A stretch of DNA of 9,267 nt, taken from the NCBI GenBank assembly GCA_011390695.1, contig JAABRW010000435.1:1-9267 (forward strand). Direction: 5' to 3'. Below are positions 1 to 5,293 of this stretch, one piece after another. The DNA is from Desulfotignum sp. (lineage in GTDB: Bacteria > Desulfobacterota > Desulfobacteria > Desulfobacterales > Desulfobacteraceae). Under the pieces are notes generated by a model. That model searched no databases and was not told the origin of the DNA. It saw nothing but the letters and a program-made list of their open reading frames with translations. Each line of letters begins with the position of its first letter. Position 1 is the stretch's first letter. Position numbers and translations under genes: made by a program.

Positions 1-171
1 CAGGGCCATGAGCCCTTTGGCCAGCTCATCCACCAGGTCCCCGAACTGCCTGTAGGTGAGCCGGAAATCTCTGTCCACATACACCAGGGCATCGTGATCC
101 CCGTATTTTGCCACGGTCTCGTCCAGCAGATCCCCCAGGGTAATCTCCCGCAATCCTGCATCTGTTGCCAT
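1..171 (-). CDS. AMP-binding acyl-CoA ligase, N-terminal fragment (cut by the window edge)
   Basis: This is the first 57 codons of an ANL-superfamily (AMP-forming) acyl-CoA synthetase; the rest lies left of the window. The reading frame is open to the edge. The start ATG (169-171) is preceded by an AGGGGAA ribosome binding site that lies in the gap after the upstream gene. The visible part has the usual family opening: a helical stretch (LGDLLDETVAKYGD) followed by ALVYVDRDFRLTYRQFGD and VDELAKGLMAL, which matches the 'paLvyeg..ltY.el...v..lA..L' N-terminal pattern. The adenylation motifs and catalytic residues are outside the window, so the acyl substrate (short, medium, long chain or aromatic) cannot be named. 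The gene begins 13 bp after the XRE-cupin regulator and is almost certainly co-transcribed with it. The family call is firm in kind but rests on the N-terminus only. Confidence 0.8.
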   Translation of the reverse strand, partial: MATDAGLREITLGDLLDETVAKYGDHDALVYVDRDFRLTYRQFGDLVDELAKGLMAL

Positions 172-184
172 AATTTCCCCCTGG

Positions 185-754
185 TTAATCCGGTATATAG
201 ATGACCGCGTGGATGGCGGCTTTTTCGTCCCCGTGGCAGCTCACGTAATGGGGCACAATCGAGTTGTAATAGATGGAATCCCCGGGTCCCAGGATATGGG
301 TTTCCTTGCCGTAGATCACCTCGATCTGTCCCTGGGTCACCACGATGAACTCTTCTCCCTCATGGGAGGACAAGGTTTTTTCTTCGGCGGATTCCGGCAG
401 GATTTCCACGAAAAACGGCTCCATATGCCGGTCCATCTTGCCCGTGCCCAGGGCATAGAAATTCAGGGCCGGGGATTTGCCGGAAACCCCGGACACGCTG
501 AACTCGGCAGCTCTTGTGCTGTGCCGCACAATAAAGGGGTCGGCCTGTCCCTGGTCATCCAGGAACGTGCCCAGGCGAACGCCCAAAGCTCTGGCGATTT
601 TCATCAACGGCCCCAGGGGCGGGTACACGTTTTCAACAAGCATGTTTTCCAGAAACGGCACGGAAAGCCCGGTCTGTTCTGCCAGACCTTTCAGATCCAT
701 GCCGCGTTTATCCATATAGGTTTTAATGCGCTGGCTGATTTTTCCTGTCTGCAT
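185..754 (-). CDS. XRE-family transcriptional regulator with C-terminal cupin domain
   Basis: The 189-residue protein has two domains. Residues about 6-68 form an XRE-type helix-turn-helix (KISQRIKTYMDKRGMDLKGL, then AEQTGLSVPFLENML as the HTH core) that would bind an operator DNA. Residues about 110-188 form a cupin_2 barrel: H131-E132-G133-E134-E135 with a following QGQIEV is cupin motif 1, and GPGDSIYYNSIVPH (ending at H169) is motif 2. Such a cupin would sense a small ligand, possibly the substrate or CoA product of the neighbouring ligase (inference). Length and architecture are normal for XRE-cupin regulators. The ATG is preceded by GGAGAT at a suitable distance and by a strong promoter. 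The gene lies 13 bp upstream of the acyl-CoA ligase in the same direction, an arrangement I recall as common in sulfate-reducing deltaproteobacteria. Whether it activates or represses is not visible. Confidence 0.9.
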   Translation of the reverse strand: MQTGKISQRIKTYMDKRGMDLKGLAEQTGLSVPFLENMLVENVYPPLGPLMKIARALGVRLGTFLDDQGQADPFIVRHSTRAAEFSVSGVSGKSPALNFYALGTGKMDRHMEPFFVEILPESAEEKTLSSHEGEEFIVVTQGQIEVIYGKETHILGPGDSIYYNSIVPHYVSCHGDEKAAIHAVIYIPD

Positions 755-786
755 AATATCTCCACATAGTGCATGAAAAAATCTGC

Positions 787-815
787 TTTATAATACAATC
801 TGTTGGGCTTGTCAA
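787..815 (-). promoter_or_regulatory. Sigma-70-type promoter of the regulator-ligase operon
   Basis: Read on the minus strand, a perfect -35 hexamer TTGACA (810-815) is followed by a 17-bp spacer and a TATAAA -10 hexamer (787-792). Transcription would start near 780 and give a leader of about 25 nt that contains the GGAG ribosome binding site. The match is strong enough to trust without homology. Operator half-sites for the XRE regulator might overlap it, but I see no convincing dyad. Confidence 0.75.
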
Positions 816-915
816 AATCCCTTATCCCGGACTGACTCAGCTGCATGTGGTACCCGCCATGCATGAAAGAAGCTGCTCAACCCGTTCGTTTCAACGTAAA
901 ACAGCCATAAAAATC

Positions 916-929
916 AGGGGCTTTCCCCT
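916..929. repeat. Small hairpin next to the lipoprotein promoter
   Basis: AGGGG and CCCCT form a perfect 5-bp stem around a 4-nt CTTT loop, directly upstream of the proposed -35 hexamer at 931. On the minus strand the stem is followed by GATTTTTATGG, a little like a terminator, but no minus-strand gene ends here. It may be an operator or chance. Confidence 0.3.
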
Positions 930-930
930 A

Positions 931-959
931 TTGCATTTTTGAACTCTTTTTACTATACA
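931..959 (+). promoter_or_regulatory. Probable sigma-70-type promoter of the DUF1499 lipoprotein gene
   Basis: TTGCAT (931-936), a 17-bp spacer and TATACA (954-959) form a good promoter on the plus strand. Transcription would start near 966, leaving a leader of about 135 nt before the ATG at 1101. No riboswitch class or leader peptide is recognised in that leader. Confidence 0.5.
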
Positions 960-1100
960 AGGATAGAGCAGCAGTTTTCCATTGGTTTGCAACCCCTTTT
1001 AACAGAAAAAGCGGAGCAATTTCCTCTACGCAGCAGGCAAAAAACATGACAGGTAGTCCGTGAATGGTAAATGTTCTGCAAAAAATAAGGAAAAAAGACA

Positions 1101-1550
1101 ATGAAAAAGCAGATTCACATTGTTCTGACGGTTTTATTACTTTTAACCGGGTGTGCAGGAAAAGTGTCGAAACTGGGAATTGAAAATGGCCAACTTGCAC
1201 AATGCCCAGCTTCACCGAATTGTGTGAACAGTCAGGCAAAAGACAAAAAACATTTTATTGAACCCATACAGATTTCAGGGACACCATCCGAGGCACGAAA
1301 TCAGATTTTAAAAATCCTCAAAGAATTCAACCGATCAAAAATTATCACCGCTGAAGACAATTACATCAGAGCCAAGTTTTTCTCCAAGATATTTAAATTT
1401 GTTGATGATGTAGAATTTTATTTTCCGGACACAAAATCAACAAAAACCACCATCCATGTCCGATCCGCCGCCCGGGCGGGATATTGGGATTTTGGTGTGA
1501 ACAGGAAACGAATTGAACAGATTCGAAACCGTTTAAAATCCATGCAGTAA
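1101..1550 (+). CDS. DUF1499-family lipoprotein
   Basis: The 149-residue protein starts with a lipoprotein signal peptide: positively charged MKKQ, a hydrophobic stretch (VLTVLLLL), then the lipobox L15-T16-G17-C18, so C18 should be lipidated and residues 19-149 anchored at a membrane facing the periplasm. The mature part carries hallmarks of DUF1499: LAQCPASPNCVNSQA (32-46) with its two cysteines, then FVDDVEFYF (100-108), HVRSAARAGYWDFGVNRKR (119-137) and a closing helix. The function of DUF1499 proteins is unknown, so none is assigned. AAGGAA at 1087-1092, 8 nt before the ATG, supports the start. The gene is visibly AT-richer than its neighbours, which may mean a different origin or just weak codon selection. 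It stands alone, with divergent genes to the left and a long gene-free stretch to the right. Confidence 0.88.
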   Translation: MKKQIHIVLTVLLLLTGCAGKVSKLGIENGQLAQCPASPNCVNSQAKDKKHFIEPIQISGTPSEARNQILKILKEFNRSKIITAEDNYIRAKFFSKIFKFVDDVEFYFPDTKSTKTTIHVRSAARAGYWDFGVNRKRIEQIRNRLKSMQ

Positions 1551-1662
1551 ATTGACATGGCATGCTGGACAAGCCCCGTGGTGTGAGTGGCTGCCACCCT
1601 GGAGGTCTTGATCAAACCGGTCTGCCACAGCCTTTTCGATTCCACATAACCGCGGTCTCTGA

Positions 1663-1680
1663 CCTGCTGCAATCAGCAGG
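1663..1680. repeat. Perfect 7-bp hairpin with tetraloop
   Basis: CCTGCTG (1663-1669) and CAGCAGG (1674-1680) pair perfectly around a 4-nt CAAT loop. No T-run follows on either strand, so it is not a standard intrinsic terminator, although it lies about 110 bp after the lipoprotein stop. Confidence 0.45.
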
Positions 1681-1693
1681 ATCTCCTGGACCA

Positions 1694-1928
1694 CCCGTTC
1701 TGAATGGTCCTTTTTCAGCCGGACATTTTTCCATTAATCCTTTATACCTGCAACACCGGTTCTGAATGATCCGGCTGTTTGGGTTCCATGTTGCCATGAA
1801 CCGATAAAAAACATGGCCTTCAGAATATATCAAATTAAAGCAGTCTGGGCAATTGCCGGGGAGAACCATTTGTTGTGGTCTCTCAGGCCATGATGGTTAC
1901 AAAAAAGGATCCCCGGTTCTGATGCCGG
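1694..1928 (+). repeat. Three imperfect copies of a CCGGTTCTGA(A)TG element
   Basis: Copies are CCCGTTCTGAATGGTCC (1694-1710), CCGGTTCTGAATGATCC (1756-1772) and CCGGTTCTGATGCCGG (1913-1928). The first two match at 15 of 17 positions; the third lacks one A and diverges at its end. Copies 1 and 2 start 62 bp apart and copy 3 starts 157 bp after copy 2. Spacing is irregular and intervening DNA is unrelated, so this is not a CRISPR array. They may be protein binding sites or chance. Confidence 0.35.
1786..1816. repeat. 7-bp inverted repeat
   Basis: CCATGTT (1786-1792) and AACATGG (1810-1816) are perfectly complementary across a 17-nt loop. It is one of several dyads in the gene-free stretch; its role is unknown. 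Confidence 0.3.
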
Positions 1929-1933
1929 ACCTG

Positions 1934-1943
1934 CTGCCGGCAG
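1934..1943. repeat. Perfect 10-bp palindrome CTGCCGGCAG
   Basis: CTGCCGGCAG reads identically on both strands. It lies 23 bp upstream of the longer AT-rich dyad at 1967-1996 and could be a transcription factor site, or chance in GC-rich DNA. Confidence 0.3.
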
Positions 1944-1966
1944 GCCCCGGAAAATTGATGGTTTCC

Positions 1967-1996
1967 GAATCAAAAATGGTATGCTATTTTTGATTC
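1967..1996. repeat. Perfect 11-bp inverted repeat upstream of the LOG gene (possible operator)
   Basis: GAATCAAAAAT (1967-1977) and ATTTTTGATTC (1986-1996) are exact reverse complements around an 8-nt GGTATGCT centre. The right arm contains TTTTGA, which with a 17-bp spacer meets TATTAC at 2011-2016, a weak promoter-like pair pointing at the LOG gene. A dyad overlapping the -35 region would act as an operator (inference). A factor-independent terminator is unlikely because the stem is AT-rich and no T-run follows. Confidence 0.5.
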
Positions 1997-2103
1997 AAGC
2001 AATTTTACTGTATTACACATCAGGGAGGGTATACCTGAAGACAGCCGGCATCAGTCAGCCGTCAGATATTAACTTAAAACTTTCATAGATGGTGGAAACA
2101 ACC

Positions 2104-2652
2104 ATGGATGCGATCTGTATTTTTTTGGGCTCCAGTCCTGCTGCTGACCCGGTGTATGCCAGAGCAGCCGAAGAAATGGGCAGAGAACTGGCTGCACACA
2201 ATCTGACATGTGTATATGGCGGATCCAACACAGGACTGATGAAACTGCTGGCAGACAGCACGCTCAAGGCGGGCGGCCGGGTGGTGGGCGTGACCGTTCA
2301 GGCGCTGCGGGACAAGGAAATTTTCCATCCCGGACTGACACATCTGCATGTGGTTCCTACCATGCATGAAAGAAAGACCCGGATGGTGGCAATGTCTGAC
2401 GGATTTGTGGTCCTGCCGGGGGGCATCGGCACGTTTGATGAATTTTTTGAAATATATACCCTGTCTATTTTAGGGTTCCATTCCAAACCCCTGGGACTCC
2501 TCAATATAAACAATTATTTTGCTCCCCTGGACGCGCTGCTGGACAATGCAGAAAAAGAAGGCTTTCTGAAATCCCCTCATCGGGACGTCATACTGCGGGC
2601 AGAAACCCCCGGTGAAATGATCAGATGTCTGCAGGCCTCCTGCAGAAGCTGA
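2104..2652 (+). CDS. LOG-family protein (TIGR00730-type Rossmann fold nucleotide hydrolase)
   Basis: The 182-residue protein belongs to the LOG family, once misnamed lysine decarboxylase. Characterised members cleave nucleoside 5'-monophosphates, including cytokinin ribotides, to free base and ribose 5-phosphate in the cytoplasm. Numbering from the chosen start: IFLGSSP (6-12) opens the Rossmann fold, VYGGSNTGLM (37-46) binds phosphate, MHERKTRM (87-94) and PGGIGTFDEFFE (105-116) form the family's active-site signature. Length is typical. I chose ATG 2104 over ATG 2089: a GGTGGA ribosome binding site sits just before 2104 and overlaps the earlier ATG, which itself has no such site, and family members normally begin a few residues before the IFLGSSP strand. 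The physiological substrate in bacteria is uncertain. The gene stands alone behind the gene-free stretch and converges with the rim-like operon. Confidence 0.9.
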   Translation: MDAICIFLGSSPAADPVYARAAEEMGRELAAHNLTCVYGGSNTGLMKLLADSTLKAGGRVVGVTVQALRDKEIFHPGLTHLHVVPTMHERKTRMVAMSDGFVVLPGGIGTFDEFFEIYTLSILGFHSKPLGLLNINNYFAPLDALLDNAEKEGFLKSPHRDVILRAETPGEMIRCLQASCRS

Positions 2653-2690
2653 TGCCTGCGGCATGAAAATTACAACGCAGCACAGCTTTT
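2646..2690. terminator. Possible weak terminator structure between convergent genes
   Basis: AAGCTG (2646-2651) can pair with CAGCTT (2683-2688), enclosing a nested ATGCC-TGC-GGCAT hairpin (2652-2664). On the plus strand the outer arm runs into TTTTAAAAATC. It spans the 36-bp gap between the convergent LOG and desuccinylase stops, where termination is expected, but the stems are short and the T-run poor. Confidence 0.3.
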
Positions 2691-3708
2691 AAAAATCTTC
2701 TGTTATGGACCCTTTAAATTCCTCAATGGCCGGAGCGATTCTTTTGAGGCGATCGAAATGGGCAATATGTATAACAGCATCTCCCTTGTGCACAAGTGGA
2801 AGATTCAGCCTTCCGATAACCATTCCGGATACAGGTGAAATGATCTCTTTCTCATTTCGTCCGAAAGGATCGGCAATGACGCCTATTTTGCTGTTTTTTG
2901 AAACCGTTGCCCCCAGGGGATATTTCATTTCCAGGATACCGCTCGCCGGTGCCCTGATCCATGAAGTTGATTCTGCAATTAAGGGATCACCTTTGGATTT
3001 TCGTCTGACAGAAGGAGGACCTGTCATGCCCATGTGTGTCATTACAGACAATAACCCCCTTACACCAGCCCGGATCGCCTCTTCATCAAACCGGAGGGAT
3101 TCTCCGGCTTCATAAATCAACGTTTTTATGCCCTGATCAAGGGCGGACTGTCTCAAAGACCCTTCTCTGAGTGCTGAATTGATAACAACAGGAACCCGGA
3201 ACGCTTTTGCAAGTTCCAGAATGGCAGGATCCTCAATATCAGCCCTGATCTGCGGCAAATTGGCCCGGTGGTTTGATCCGGCATGGAGATCAAACCCGTA
3301 CCGGCAGCCTTTTATTATTCTGGACATGAATGTTGCTGCGAGCTGGGATGTCAGAGAACCGGTCTTTGACCCGGGAAAGCACCTGTTCAGATCCCTCCTG
3401 TCAGGGGAATACCTTGAATGCCTCTCAAAGGCGTAGACATTCACCACAGGCACAGCAACCAGTGTGCCTTTAAGATTATTGACCTTTTTCAGTTTCAAGA
3501 GGCGGCGGATAATTTCAGTACCGATTATCTCATCCCCGTGCACAGCGCCGCAAATGAATATCCTGGGACCTGACTGTTTACCGTGAATGATATGAACCGG
3601 CATGGCCATTGCCGTACTGGTGTAAAGCTTTGCAACAGGAACATTAACAAAAGCGGTTTTGCCCGGGTCTATTTTGCTTCCTGCTATGTTAATGGATTCC
3701 TGTAGAAT
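2689..3708 (-). CDS. Succinylglutamate desuccinylase/aspartoacylase-family zinc hydrolase, probable ATT start
   Basis: A zinc-dependent amidohydrolase of the AstE/AspA group in the M14 fold; members cleave N-acyl amino acids or related amides. Numbering from the ATT: G56-A-V-H57-G-D-E60 supplies two zinc ligands, DRRDLNRCFPG (103-113) binds the substrate carboxylate, DLH142 is the third zinc ligand and YEAGE (E200) holds the likely catalytic glutamate. The last 100 or so residues form a beta-rich lid domain (IRAPASGILEMKYPLG). The first ATG is at 3609 and would give 306 residues, but it has no ribosome binding site, and the 33 codons before it encode INIAGSKIDPG and FVNVPVAKLYTST, which match the family's normal N-terminus. 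No ATG, GTG, TTG or CTG exists in that extension before the stop at 3760-3762. ATT 3708 has AGGG 8 nt upstream, giving 339 residues, a normal family length. It is the last gene of the rim-like operon. The substrate is unknown. Confidence 0.88.
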   Translation of the reverse strand: MLQESINIAGSKIDPGKTAFVNVPVAKLYTSTAMAMPVHIIHGKQSGPRIFICGAVHGDEIIGTEIIRRLLKLKKVNNLKGTLVAVPVVNVYAFERHSRYSPDRRDLNRCFPGSKTGSLTSQLAATFMSRIIKGCRYGFDLHAGSNHRANLPQIRADIEDPAILELAKAFRVPVVINSALREGSLRQSALDQGIKTLIYEAGESLRFDEEAIRAGVRGLLSVMTHMGMTGPPSVRRKSKGDPLIAESTSWIRAPASGILEMKYPLGATVSKNSKIGVIADPFGRNEKEIISPVSGMVIGRLNLPLVHKGDAVIHIAHFDRLKRIAPAIEEFKGSITEDF

Positions 3709-3723
3709 TGGATTTACCCTTTT
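3706..3723 (-). promoter_or_regulatory. Ribosome binding site and ATT start codon of the desuccinylase-family gene
   Basis: On the minus strand AAAAGGG (3717-3723) precedes the ATT codon (3706-3708) by 8 nt. The rimK stop TAA (3714-3716) lies inside this spacer, so ribosomes ending rimK would be placed at the next start, which favours translational coupling. ATT starts are rare (infC of E. coli is the textbook case). An alternative is ATT at 3693 with AGGA closer upstream. Confidence 0.5.
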
Positions 3724-4619
3724 CCCTTTGTTCTGTTTTTGCCTGGAGATGCGTTTTTTTCAATATAATTGATAACAAGATCTGCCACATCTATGTCTGT
3801 GATATTTTCGATCCCTTTGAGTCCGGGGGAGGCGTTCACTTCCATTACTACAGGTCCATGATTGGATCTCAGCATGTCAACCCCTGCCATATGGAGCCCC
3901 ATTATTTTTGCGGCCCTGATGGCTGTGGATCTCTCTTCCGGCGTTATTTTAATTTTGCGGGCAGTTCCGCCCTGGTGGAGATTCGATCTGAACTCCCCTT
4001 CAGGGCCTTGTCTCAGCATGGATGCAACCACTTTGGGTCCAAGGACCCAGCACCGTATATCGCTGCTGTTGGATTCTTTTATATACTCCTGAATCAGGAT
4101 ATTGGCCTTCAGCTTGCGAAACGCCTGGATAACACTCTGGGCGGTCTTCCGGGTTTCAGCCAGGACAACACCGGCCCCGTGGGTACCTTCTATCATTTTT
4201 ACAACAAGGGGTGTCCCGCCTACCATTGAAATCAGATCGTCCGTAAACTGTGTGCTGTGGGCAAATCCTGTGACAGGCAGCCCAATACCCTTTCTGGCCA
4301 AAAGTTGAAGGCTTCTGAGTTTGTCACGGGCGCGGCTTATTGAGACAGATTCATTTATGCTGTAAACCCCCATCATCTCAAACTGGCGCACAACAGCTGT
4401 ACCGTAAAAGGTTATGGATGCGCCGATCCTGGGAATTATCGCGTCAAAGCCCTCAAGTTTTTCTCCCTTATAATAAATGGCAGGCTTATGTGATGTGATA
4501 TCCATGTAACATCTCAAAGGATCTATAACAAATACCTTATGCCCCCTGTTTTTTGCAGCGTCTGCAAGGCGGGCTGTCGAATAAAGTTCAGCTTTTCTTG
4601 ACAGAATTCCGATTTTCAT
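3714..4619 (-). CDS. rimK: RimK-family ATP-grasp ligase (ribosomal protein S6-glutamate ligase type)
   Basis: The 301-residue protein matches RimK in length (E. coli RimK is 300) and layout. RimK uses ATP to add glutamates to the C-terminus of ribosomal protein S6, and can make poly-glutamate. Residues 1-95 are the N-terminal pre-ATP-grasp domain ([26 protein letters not shown]). The ATP-grasp core follows: [12 protein letters not shown] (96-107), the nucleotide-binding K141 with flexible loop EGTHGAG (144-150), QEYIKES (177-183) and D187, RSNLHQGG (211-218), then metal ligands D248, E260 and N262 in [14 protein letters not shown]. The start ATG has AGGA about 9 nt upstream. It sits 20 bp after the rimB-like gene and 5 bp before the ATT start of the desuccinylase gene, so all three are one transcript. 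The S6 gene is not in the window, and related enzymes (LysX, MptN) use other substrates, so the acceptor is inferred. Confidence 0.9.
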   Translation of the reverse strand: MKIGILSRKAELYSTARLADAAKNRGHKVFVIDPLRCYMDITSHKPAIYYKGEKLEGFDAIIPRIGASITFYGTAVVRQFEMMGVYSINESVSISRARDKLRSLQLLARKGIGLPVTGFAHSTQFTDDLISMVGGTPLVVKMIEGTHGAGVVLAETRKTAQSVIQAFRKLKANILIQEYIKESNSSDIRCWVLGPKVVASMLRQGPEGEFRSNLHQGGTARKIKITPEERSTAIRAAKIMGLHMAGVDMLRSNHGPVVMEVNASPGLKGIENITDIDVADLVINYIEKNASPGKNRTKGKG

Positions 4620-4639
4620 GACTGGTCTTCCTGTAAATT

Positions 4640-5098
4640 TTATTGATCATACGTTCTGGACAAAGAGCGCCCGGTCATATATTTGCTGCCGGGATCGATT
4701 ATAAATCCCTTTCCAAGGGCTGAACGACCAAGCAGCATCCGGAAAATCATGTTGTCACGATTGGTAAGGCTTATCTCTATAGACCATTTTTTATCCCCAA
4801 CTGCAGCCTCGGTTTCAATAATGTAACGCTCTTCAGGATGTCCACCGGAATTTTTCACAATCCGCTGATCAACAACCGGCGCTTCACATATGATTTCGAT
4901 ATCCTTGCGTTTTCTTAACGGATGCATTCGAAACCTGACCATTAACTGATCCCGGGATGAATAGGTTTCAATGTCGAAAGTATGGAGAGCTGAGGTACGC
5001 GCGCCTGTGTCTATTTTTGTTTTTATGGCAGGTATACCCAACCCCGGCAACGCAATCCATTCCTTCCACCCCAAAACTGTTACCTGATTTTCCACCAT
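4640..5098 (-). CDS. RimB/DUF785 retropepsin-like protease ('ATP-dependent zinc protease' family)
   Basis: A 152-residue single-domain protein of the PF05618 family. [19 protein letters not shown] (8-26) leads to [12 protein letters not shown] (28-39), whose D30-T31-G32-A33 is the aspartic-protease-like catalytic motif; a second half contains [18 protein letters not shown] (108-125) and [13 protein letters not shown] (134-146). Despite the databank name, the fold predicted for this family is retropepsin-like. In Pseudomonas the homologue RimB is encoded beside rimK and affects its activity (established for that genus, as I recall). The start gives the normal family N-terminus; upstream AGGGGAT is close to the ATG, with AGAGG further back, so the ribosome binding site is imperfect. 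It is the first gene of the three-gene operon and follows an excellent promoter. Confidence 0.87.
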   Translation of the reverse strand: MVENQVTVLGWKEWIALPGLGIPAIKTKIDTGARTSALHTFDIETYSSRDQLMVRFRMHPLRKRKDIEIICEAPVVDQRIVKNSGGHPEERYIIETEAAVGDKKWSIEISLTNRDNMIFRMLLGRSALGKGFIIDPGSKYMTGRSLSRTYDQ

Positions 5099-5144
5099 AT
5101 CCCCTGTGCCGCCTCTGATCTATCATCTTACATTCAAGGTGTTA

Positions 5145-5173
5145 ATTTTAGAATTAATACAAAGTATTGTCAA
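5145..5173 (-). promoter_or_regulatory. Near-perfect sigma-70-type promoter of the rimB-rimK-desuccinylase operon
   Basis: On the minus strand TTGACA (5168-5173), a 17-bp spacer and TAAAAT (5145-5150) differ from the consensus by one base. Transcription would begin near 5138, giving a leader of about 40 nt. This suggests strong constitutive expression unless a repressor intervenes. A short dyad, TTAATTCTAAAATTAA, surrounds the -10 region and may be an operator. Confidence 0.8.
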
Positions 5174-5246
5174 TGGACCGCTGATTTGCGCCCAGGGTTA
5201 ATGCATATACATAAGAGGAGGAACATGAATATTCAGATGGTCTTGG

Positions 5247-5267
5247 AAAATCCTTCCACTTCAAGGA
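5247..5267 (-). terminator. Weak possible terminator after the MFS gene
   Basis: On the minus strand, 27 bp after the MFS stop, TCCTT and AAGGA form a 5-bp stem with a 7-nt loop, followed by TTTTCC. The stem is short and not GC-rich. The region between the MFS stop and the rim-like promoter has no gene. Confidence 0.25.
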
Positions 5268-5293
5268 GAATATTGCCGCAGGGCCTGTTTTTT

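Larger units (their letters stand above)
1551..2103. other. Gene-free stretch of about 550 bp with several small dyads
   Basis: I see no credible gene in either strand between the lipoprotein stop and the LOG start. The open frames here (67-85 codons) have no recognisable domain, proline- or arginine-rich low-quality composition and no ribosome binding site. The stretch contains perfect inverted repeats at 1663-1680, 1786-1816, 1934-1943 and 1967-1996 and three related copies of a CCGGTTCTGA-like element. It could be the decayed remnant of a gene, a regulatory leader for the LOG gene, or the seat of a small RNA. None of these can be chosen from sequence alone. Confidence 0.6.

Noticed and set aside
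209..769. Long open frame on the plus strand opposite the XRE-cupin gene
   Set aside because: It mirrors the codon bias of the minus-strand gene, has no recognisable domain, and the minus-strand protein has clear HTH and cupin motifs.
843..862. GCATG...CATGC dyad in the divergent region as an XRE operator
   Set aside because: Arms are only 5 bp and the centre is not symmetric; it lies upstream of the -35 hexamer, so the case is too weak to list.
928..1239. Minus-strand frame of 103 codons across the lipoprotein leader and 5' end
   Set aside because: It overlaps a clear DUF1499 lipoprotein on the other strand and has no recognisable content.
1552..1557. TTGACA immediately after the lipoprotein stop as a promoter for a downstream transcript
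   Set aside because: No -10-like hexamer lies at 15-19 bp; the sequence there is GC-rich.
1562..1869. Open frames of 67-85 codons on both strands in the gene-free stretch
   Set aside because: No ribosome binding site, no known domain, unusual composition; they look like chance frames or remnants too degraded to name.
1694..1928. CRISPR-like array
   Set aside because: Only three short imperfect copies with unequal spacing (62 and 157 bp), and no cas genes in the window.
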